From NCBI GenBank assembly GCA_047621945.1, contig JBLHMK010000080.1, forward strand, positions 1-12,310: DNA of 12,310 nucleotides. The letters run 5' to 3'. The first letter of the stretch is position 1. Each line of letters starts with the position of its first letter. The DNA is from JAFMKE01 sp047621945. Lineage in GTDB: Bacteria; Bacteroidota; Bacteroidia; Chitinophagales; UBA8649. Of this stretch, positions 7,399 to 12,310 are shown one piece after another. The notes beneath the pieces are model-generated. The model had not been told where the DNA came from, made no database searches, and worked only from the letters and a program-made list of their open reading frames with translations. The translations under genes and the position numbers were made by a program.

Positions 7399-8319
7399 AT
7401 GCGTTCTATATTTAAAGATGATAAGCTTGAAAAAAAGCTCAAAGAAGAAGGCTATATAGTAATCCCCTTTTTAAATCAAGATGAAACCACAATACTTAAG
7501 GATTTATTCTTGGCTAAGTGTGATAACAAGGATGGACAGTTTTATGCATCTGCCCATGACCCGGACTTACATAAAAGAAATGATGTAAGTAATGCCATTC
7601 AATCCGCTATATCAAAAAAAGTTAAGACTGAAATGATTGATATGGAAGTGCTGGGAGGGTCTTTTATCGTAAAACCAAAAGAATATAATCACATTCTTCA
7701 AGCCCATCAGGATTGGAATATCGTAGATGAAGAATCGTTTCAATCATTTAACATATGGATTCCCCTAGTGGACACCGTTAAAGAGAATGGAGCGATTATG
7801 GTCATGCCTAAAAGCCACAATTGGATTAAGTCTTTCCGACATAGCAGTATTCCATGTGCATTTTCTCCAGTTCATGATAGGCTTTTAGAAAACATGCTTA
7901 CCCTAAACATCAAGGCTGGTTATGCCTTGATTTATAATCATGCACTTATACATGCCTCTCATGAGAACCTTAGTGAGCAAGCTAGAATAGCCTGCGCCTC
8001 CGGCATTAAGCCCAAAGAAGCTGAAATGCTTTTTTATTGGAACAACAATGGGGTGGTAGAAGAATATGATAGCAACGCAGATTTTTTTATGAATGAAAAC
8101 GTGTTCGCTGGTCCAGGAAAACTTACAAAACGAAAACAAATTGATTATAATTTTTCCGAAATAAACGAACAAAAGTTGTTTGAACTTAGCGGGATTGCAC
8201 CCCTTCACCAAGCAGAATCGGCTGAAGCTCAAGTTGAAGACACTACCCCATTACCCTTTTGGAAAGTTTACACTCCACTCAACATTTTACGTGAAATCAA
8301 GTACCGTATATTCGGTTAA
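7399..8319 (+). CDS. Phytanoyl-CoA dioxygenase (PhyH) family protein 5, YTPLNI-tailed
   Basis: A 306-residue oxygenase. Predicted iron ligands are H103 and D105 in QAHQDWNIVDE and H185 in ALIHASHEN; R196 is the 2-oxoglutarate anchor. The usual PGSH loop reads MPKSHNWIKSFRH (136-148), with Lys replacing Gly. This loop and NNNGVVEEYDS (215-225) are shared with protein 6, which makes these two the most similar adjacent pair and probable tandem duplicates. A short Ala/Glu-rich linker leads to the tail FWKVYTPLNILREIKYRI (287-304). Protein 6 lacks this tail, so it was either gained here or lost there after duplication. Three bases separate this gene from protein 4 and one base from protein 6. Confidence 0.9.
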   Translation: MRSIFKDDKLEKKLKEEGYIVIPFLNQDETTILKDLFLAKCDNKDGQFYASAHDPDLHKRNDVSNAIQSAISKKVKTEMIDMEVLGGSFIVKPKEYNHILQAHQDWNIVDEESFQSFNIWIPLVDTVKENGAIMVMPKSHNWIKSFRHSSIPCAFSPVHDRLLENMLTLNIKAGYALIYNHALIHASHENLSEQARIACASGIKPKEAEMLFYWNNNGVVEEYDSNADFFMNENVFAGPGKLTKRKQIDYNFSEINEQKLFELSGIAPLHQAESAEAQVEDTTPLPFWKVYTPLNILREIKYRIFG

Positions 8320-8320
8320 T

Positions 8321-9199
8321 ATGGAATTTCAGCATGAGCAAATAGTCAAAGATCCTAAGCAGAACCAAGCGCTTTTTGAAAGAGGATATTGTATTTTACC
8401 CTTTTTAACTCCAGCTGAAGTTAAAGAGTTAACATCCCTGTTTCACGCCAATCACAGTCAAGAAAACATTCAAGGACTCTATGTTTCTTCTCACGCAAAA
8501 TCTTGGGAAGAATTGAATAGAATAAGTGAACAAATTGGCTCAACTGTAAGTCCGCATATTGACAAACATTTTCAGAACATTAAAAAAATTGGTGGAACCT
8601 TTATTGTGAAGCCAACTGATGAAAATAATAGACTAGAGCCTCATCAAGACTGGAGAATAGTGGACGAAGACCAATATAGGTCCTTCACCATTTGGATTGC
8701 CTTACAGGACACCAATGATTACAATGGTTGTATGTATGTTCTTCCAACTAGCCAAAACTGGATTCGCGGATTTAGGCATATTACTATTCCATCCGTCTAT
8801 GGGAAGGTTTATGAACTAAGCTGGAAATACATGACTCCAGTTCATCTAAAAGCTGGTGAAGCGATCGTATTTGACCAAGCCTTAGTTCATGCTTCTAAAG
8901 CCAATCAATCTTCTTCTTTACGTATTGCCGCTACAAACACCATCATTTCGAAAAATGCCAGTATGCGGATTTGTTGTAATCACAATGGTGTAGTTGAAGA
9001 GTATGAGTGCCCGCCTGGTTTCTACATTAAACCAGAATCTACAAAAGCACCACTTCCCCTAAATAAATTAAGAGATACTGATTTTAAAATGACTCAACTG
9101 GATGAAGCTACTTTTATAGCATTTGCAAAAAAAAATGGCCTTATTAAACCAGGTTCAATCCATTCAAAAATTAGCAAATTCATTTCTAAGTGGATGTAG
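8321..9199 (+). CDS. Phytanoyl-CoA dioxygenase (PhyH) family protein 6, tail-less
   Basis: A 292-residue oxygenase starting at the ATG one base after the protein 5 stop. The frame is open upstream to 8180, but that extension overlaps the conserved end of protein 5 out of frame and has no family similarity, so it is rejected. The iron ligands are H108 and D110 in LEPHQDWRIVDED and H190 in ALVHASKAN; R201 follows. The PGSH loop is altered to LPTSQNWIRGFRH (141-153), losing both Gly and His. The loop and NHNGVVEEYEC (220-230) tie it to protein 5. It ends in a basic amphipathic segment SIHSKISKFISKWM (279-292) instead of the YTPLNI tail. It is the last of the six-gene oxygenase run, followed by a 96-base gap. 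Confidence 0.9.
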   Translation: MEFQHEQIVKDPKQNQALFERGYCILPFLTPAEVKELTSLFHANHSQENIQGLYVSSHAKSWEELNRISEQIGSTVSPHIDKHFQNIKKIGGTFIVKPTDENNRLEPHQDWRIVDEDQYRSFTIWIALQDTNDYNGCMYVLPTSQNWIRGFRHITIPSVYGKVYELSWKYMTPVHLKAGEAIVFDQALVHASKANQSSSLRIAATNTIISKNASMRICCNHNGVVEEYECPPGFYIKPESTKAPLPLNKLRDTDFKMTQLDEATFIAFAKKNGLIKPGSIHSKISKFISKWM

Positions 9200-9295
9200 A
9201 ATGCGATTTACGCCTATTAGAAAGTTAAACTCTGTGACAATAAGTCGTGAAGTGAATTTAATATTATTAAATTTGATTGTTAGAACTTAGGCCCT
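9200..9295. other. 96-base gap before methyltransferase gene, with AT-only inverted repeat
   Basis: This is the longest break in the rightward gene train. It contains a perfect inverted repeat with 8-base arms aatttaat and attaaatt (9255-9262 and 9266-9273) around att. The hairpin has no G or C and would be weak. A protein-binding site or part of an internal promoter is possible, but no clear promoter or terminator signature is visible. Confidence 0.3.
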
Positions 9296-10201
9296 ATGTT
9301 AAAGAAATTATTCGGAGTTTTTAAAAACGGAAAAAAGGCACATCAGCCAAATCATAATGCAGAAGATGTAGGAAAATTCTACAACCAATACAATGATAAA
9401 TTTATACAAGTATACGGGGATGTTATTCAGGCTTACCGCACACATGATGTCAGTAAACTATTAAACTATCAAATTGAAGCCATGGACTTAAAAGCAGGAA
9501 TGCAGGTCTTAGATGCTGGATGTGGAGTTTGTGGACCAGCAAACTACTTCGCAAAGAAGACAGGGGTTCATATAGATGCGGTTACGATAAGCGAAGCGCA
9601 GGTTCTAAAAGCTAAAGAAAAAATAAGCAGAGAAGGTTTAGAAGGTTTAGTTCATGTAAAGAAACATGATTATCATAAGCTTAAAGAGGCCTATCCAGAT
9701 AAGCAATTTGACGTGGTTTACTTTCTAGAGTCTTTTGGTCACTCTCCTAATCATATTGACGCGATTAATAGTGCTTGGGATGTGCTAAAGCCTGGTGGCT
9801 TATTATACATTAAAGATTTGTTCAAGCGCTTAGCAATTCTTCCTAGCCATCAACCTATCATAGATAGAGAAATCACTAAAATTAATACGGCTTACAGATA
9901 CAACATAGCAGACTTAAGCAAACTATTAGAAGAAATAAGAGCTAAGGGTTGGATTGTTTCTGCAATAAAAACAATCGATTTAAAATTAGAAGAGTTTGAA
10001 AATCTAACCATATCAAATGAGTTTCAAGAATTAACAGGCATCGCCATGATTGAAAATTGGGAAGATTATATTTTTCCAGTAGATTTTTTCGAATTATATT
10101 TAGTAAAACCACACTTTAAGTTAGAAAATGGTTTAGATAAATATTTTCTACAGAACCTAATGTATATGCAGGTTCATGGTAAAAAGGAAGGGGACTTATA
10201 A
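9296..10201 (+). CDS. SAM-dependent class I methyltransferase
   Basis: A 301-residue Rossmann-fold methyltransferase. Motif I is VLDAGCGVCGPANYFA (71-86), of the GCGxGGPA-like type seen in sterol, tocopherol and small-molecule methyltransferases. A second strand carries DAVTISEAQ (94-102), the acidic loop lies near KHDYHKLK (123-130), and FDVVYFLESFGH (138-149) and LKPGGLLYIKD (164-174) complete the fold. The N-terminus MLKKLFGVFKNGKK is basic and amphipathic, which may favour association with the membrane surface. The stop overlaps the wzt ATG as TAATG, so translation is probably coupled. In E. coli O8/O9a-type ABC export, methylation of the non-reducing end stops chain growth and marks the chain for Wzt. 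The coupling to wzt makes a comparable capping role plausible but unproven. Methylation of a sugar nucleotide or lipid is the alternative. Confidence 0.85.
   Translation: MLKKLFGVFKNGKKAHQPNHNAEDVGKFYNQYNDKFIQVYGDVIQAYRTHDVSKLLNYQIEAMDLKAGMQVLDAGCGVCGPANYFAKKTGVHIDAVTISEAQVLKAKEKISREGLEGLVHVKKHDYHKLKEAYPDKQFDVVYFLESFGHSPNHIDAINSAWDVLKPGGLLYIKDLFKRLAILPSHQPIIDREITKINTAYRYNIADLSKLLEEIRAKGWIVSAIKTIDLKLEEFENLTISNEFQELTGIAMIENWEDYIFPVDFFELYLVKPHFKLENGLDKYFLQNLMYMQVHGKKEGDL
10184..10193 (+). promoter_or_regulatory. Purine-rich ribosome binding site for wzt
   Basis: The sequence aaggaagggg ends 7 bases before the wzt ATG and lies inside the methyltransferase coding end. It is one of few Shine-Dalgarno-like sites in the window. 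It supports the start at 10201 and, together with the TAATG overlap, translational coupling. Confidence 0.5.
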
Positions 10202-11391
10202 TGGACTTATCGCTATCGGTTAAAAATATTTCGAAAATCTATGGAGAAGAAAAGGTTTTGAATGATGTGAGTTTTGATTTGCTAAAAGGGGAGTTTGTAG
10301 GTGTAATTGGTCCAAATGGTGCGGGAAAATCAACTCTTCTATCTATTATTGCCGGCATCGTAAAGCCAGATGAAGGTCAAGTAACAATAGAAGGAAAGTT
10401 AACCTCAATCTTAGAGGTAGGCGCAGGTTTTCATCCAGAACTATCAGGAAAAGAAAATATATTTATGGTGGCAGCCCTTCATGGCTTTACGAAAAAAAGA
10501 ACGGAACAAGAATTAGCTAACATCATTCAGTTTAGCGAAGCAGAAGCCTATATTGACAAGCCTGTTAAAACCTACTCTAGCGGCATGTATCTAAGACTTG
10601 CATTTGCTTTGTTCATACACCTTGATTTTGAAATACTCCTCTTGGACGAAGTGCTTAGTGTTGGTGATTTTGAATTTCGACAAAAAGCTAAAAATGCCTT
10701 AAGTAACCTTAAAAATAAAAGGAAAACAATCCTTTTGGTGACACATAATTTAAGCGAAATAGCTCAATACTGCGATCGCGTTATTTATTTAAATAAAAAG
10801 ATTAAACATGATTCTAAAGATTTAAATAAAGCCATTACAGCTTATCTAGGGGATCATCCAGATAAGCGCAAAGCATTAGACAATCGATGGACAAATTTAA
10901 GGTATGCAGCAAATAATAGCGGCCATTTTGAAAGTGAATTACTCAGGATAGAACATATTGAATTTGTGGCGAATGAAAAAGCAAAGAAGCGATTCTTGTA
11001 CGCTGACCAAATTGATATTCGTATTACATATACCTGCAAAGTTGAAAACAATAAACTTGAAATTGTTTTGAAAATTTTCGACGTATTTGACCATCTTGTT
11101 CTTGGTGATTCGCCCTGCTTTAGAGAAGGCTATACTTGGGCCGCTAAGCAAAAAGGGAAACATTTGTTAAAGGCAAGTTTGCCTCCTCGTTTACTTGGAA
11201 AAGGAAGTTACTTGCTGAATATTCTGGTAATCAACGATAATGTTTATCAAGAATCTTGGCATGCCATCGATAGCTTTGAAGTTGACTTTGATCCATGGAT
11301 GCATAACATGGTTTGGTCCGGAATACGCCCTTCCATTATGCCCCAACTAGCATGGGCTGACAAAAAGATAGATGACGTTAGCAATAAGTAA
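10201..11391 (+). CDS. wzt: ABC polysaccharide export ATPase with C-terminal cargo domain (Wzt type)
   Basis: A 396-residue cytoplasmic ATPase, partner of the permease at 2481. The nucleotide-binding domain spans about 1-215: Walker A GPNGAGKST (37-45), a Wzt/KpsT-type stretch VGAGFHPELSGKENI (73-87), signature YSSGMYLRLAFA (125-136) in the form typical of polysaccharide exporters, Walker B ILLLDE (145-150), and switch His182 in LLVTHN. An extra beta-rich C-terminal domain (about 240-380) includes ILVINDNVY (341-349) and SFEVDFD (358-364). In Wzt proteins such a domain binds the modified chain end before export, which implies that the glycan carries a cytoplasmic terminal modification. This fits the methyltransferase immediately upstream and possibly the oxygenases. 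This is the last gene of the rightward train; the next gene faces it. Confidence 0.92.
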   Translation: MDLSLSVKNISKIYGEEKVLNDVSFDLLKGEFVGVIGPNGAGKSTLLSIIAGIVKPDEGQVTIEGKLTSILEVGAGFHPELSGKENIFMVAALHGFTKKRTEQELANIIQFSEAEAYIDKPVKTYSSGMYLRLAFALFIHLDFEILLLDEVLSVGDFEFRQKAKNALSNLKNKRKTILLVTHNLSEIAQYCDRVIYLNKKIKHDSKDLNKAITAYLGDHPDKRKALDNRWTNLRYAANNSGHFESELLRIEHIEFVANEKAKKRFLYADQIDIRITYTCKVENNKLEIVLKIFDVFDHLVLGDSPCFREGYTWAAKQKGKHLLKASLPPRLLGKGSYLLNILVINDNVYQESWHAIDSFEVDFDPWMHNMVWSGIRPSIMPQLAWADKKIDDVSNK

Positions 11392-11450
11392 AAGGTCCAA
11401 TATTAAATTTCTATCCACAGATAAATCTTTATTAATTGCATGCAACCTAT
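11392..11450. other. Convergent intergenic spacer with short palindrome
   Basis: The 59 bases between the wzt stop and the stop of the leftward oxygenase are AT-rich. They contain the perfect 10-base palindrome ttgcatgcaa (11436-11445). A bidirectional terminator would be expected here, but no stable GC stem with a T-run is visible, so none is called. Confidence 0.3.
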
Positions 11451-12281
11451 CTATTCTAAGAGAAAAAAATCGAGCCTTTCCTTGCTTAGAATTTGATTCT
11501 CATAGTTAAATTTTCTTCTTAGTTTTCCAATCTTTGGCCGCTGAACAATTTCATTTTTAAAATCTTCAAAGAGCAGAAAAAAATTATCTGGCACTTGGTA
11601 TTCTTCAACAACACCCGCAGAATCAGAATAGTAAAGAAACCAATCACTCTTTTCGTGTGCAATATTTACCATAACACAAACTCGCGACTTAGCCGACAAA
11701 TTCGATGGCGAATAATGCAAGATTGCCGTATTAAAAATTAAAATTTGCCCTGCACGTACTCGAACTGGTTTGAGATATTTTTTAGCATACTCTCTTACAT
11801 TGTCGATTGGCCCTGCTATGCCTTGACCCCTATGCCCTTTCACTCTTAAGTGAGAACCAGAAGCCATGTGCAACGTTCCATTTTCTTCATTACTATCTAT
11901 CAATGGCATCCAAAACGTATAAGAATCATGTCCAAGCAATTCATTGGTGTAACTCCAATCTTGATGCACAAACAACTCAGTATTTTCACCTAGCCCTTTA
12001 ATTTGAAAAGTAAATGAACATGTTTTATAGTTGCAAAAAAGCTTGTCAATTTCTGGGATTAAAATTGCCGAAAGACGAGCATGCATTTGCTTTTTGTACT
12101 CCATATCATCGTTATGCAAACAGGTATATAACACGTCCTTAGGAATATCTAATCTTTCATGATGTAAATCCGTATAAACCCGCTTTAGTTCTTGCAACTT
12201 TTCGTCTGAAATAACATCTAATAGTATAAAACCGTTTTCTGAAAGTTGAAGTTGATCTCGCTCATTTTTAAGTATTCCCAT
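11451..12281 (-). CDS. Phytanoyl-CoA dioxygenase (PhyH) family protein 7, separate and tail-less
   Basis: A 276-residue Fe(II)/2-oxoglutarate oxygenase on the opposite strand, the shortest of the seven. The predicted iron ligands are H106 and D108 in LFVHQDWSYTNE and H189 in AILHYSPSN; R200 is the 2-oxoglutarate anchor. EENGTLHMASGSH (132-144) has Ser-Gly-Ser-His for PGSH. The late segment AGVVEEYQVPDNFFLLFED (212-230) combines features of proteins 5/6 (GVVEEY) and protein 4 (FFxxFEDF), placing it firmly in the same subfamily. It ends at LDFFLLE without a linker, YTPLNI tail or basic helix. The start is well supported by aaggagata immediately upstream. Being convergent to wzt, it must be transcribed separately from the six-gene run and may belong to another operon beyond the right edge. 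Confidence 0.9.
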   Translation of the reverse strand: MGILKNERDQLQLSENGFILLDVISDEKLQELKRVYTDLHHERLDIPKDVLYTCLHNDDMEYKKQMHARLSAILIPEIDKLFCNYKTCSFTFQIKGLGENTELFVHQDWSYTNELLGHDSYTFWMPLIDSNEENGTLHMASGSHLRVKGHRGQGIAGPIDNVREYAKKYLKPVRVRAGQILIFNTAILHYSPSNLSAKSRVCVMVNIAHEKSDWFLYYSDSAGVVEEYQVPDNFFLLFEDFKNEIVQRPKIGKLRRKFNYENQILSKERLDFFLLE

Positions 12282-12290
12282 TATCTCCTT
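12282..12290 (-). promoter_or_regulatory. Shine-Dalgarno site of PhyH protein 7
   Basis: On the minus strand aaggagata directly precedes the ATG at 12281. This is the clearest Shine-Dalgarno sequence in the window. The six clustered oxygenases have none as clear, suggesting different translation control. Confidence 0.6.
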
Positions 12291-12310
12291 ATTTATTTTA
12301 GATCAACAAC

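Noticed and set aside
7903..8232. Leftward 109-residue open frame inside oxygenase 5
   Set aside because: It lies fully antisense to a conserved gene, with low-complexity, hydrophobic sequence and no family features.
5306..8316. Tail repeats as a CRISPR-like or DNA-level repeat array
   Set aside because: The four copies are each at the 3' end of a gene about 1 kb apart and differ at many synonymous positions. The conservation is at protein level.
8180..8320. N-terminal extension of oxygenase 6 upstream of 8321
   Set aside because: It overlaps the conserved tail of oxygenase 5 in another frame, shows no PhyH-like sequence, and the ATG at 8321 matches the start position of the paralogs.
3287..12281. 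The oxygenases as 2-oxoglutarate-dependent halogenases
   Set aside because: Halogenases of this group have Ala or Gly at the acidic iron-ligand position. Six proteins here keep Asp and the seventh has Asn.

Overview
This AT-rich window looks like part of a surface-polysaccharide (O-antigen or capsule type) locus of a Bacteroidota bacterium. The lineage is inferred from base composition, mostly absent Shine-Dalgarno sites and an intergenic block resembling repeats known from that phylum. It was not tested against a database.

Layout. The left edge holds the 3' end of a GDP-mannose 3,5-epimerase-like gene (1-362). A 450-base gene-free stretch follows, with two inverted-repeat structures. A leftward glycosyltransferase-like gene (813-1718) then meets, head to head and sharing one base, a rightward gene train that runs to 11391. 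The train begins with an internally deleted PLP sugar aminotransferase (1718-2488). A Wzm-type ABC permease (2481-3290), six consecutive phytanoyl-CoA dioxygenase (PhyH) family genes (3287-9199), a SAM methyltransferase (9296-10201) and a Wzt-type ATPase with a C-terminal cargo domain (10201-11391) follow. A seventh PhyH gene (11451-12281) faces it convergently.

How the parts may work together. Wzm and Wzt form the inner-membrane exporter for a polysaccharide finished in the cytoplasm. The epimerase would supply GDP-L-galactose or GDP-L-gulose. The methyltransferase, directly coupled to wzt, could cap the chain end that Wzt recognises. The unusual part is the seven Fe(II)/2-oxoglutarate oxygenase paralogs, six of them lying between the two halves of the exporter. 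This suggests a set of related but non-identical oxidations of the exported glycan, its lipid carrier or a precursor.

Four of the six clustered oxygenases end in the same short tail, F-[WF]-[KQ]-[VI]-YTP-[LI]-NI, followed by a basic amphipathic stretch and attached by a divergent, often Glu/Pro/Thr-rich linker. The glycosyltransferase-like protein and two more oxygenases also end in basic amphipathic segments. A membrane- or exporter-tethered modification assembly is a reasonable hypothesis. The oxygenase substrate cannot be read from the sequence.
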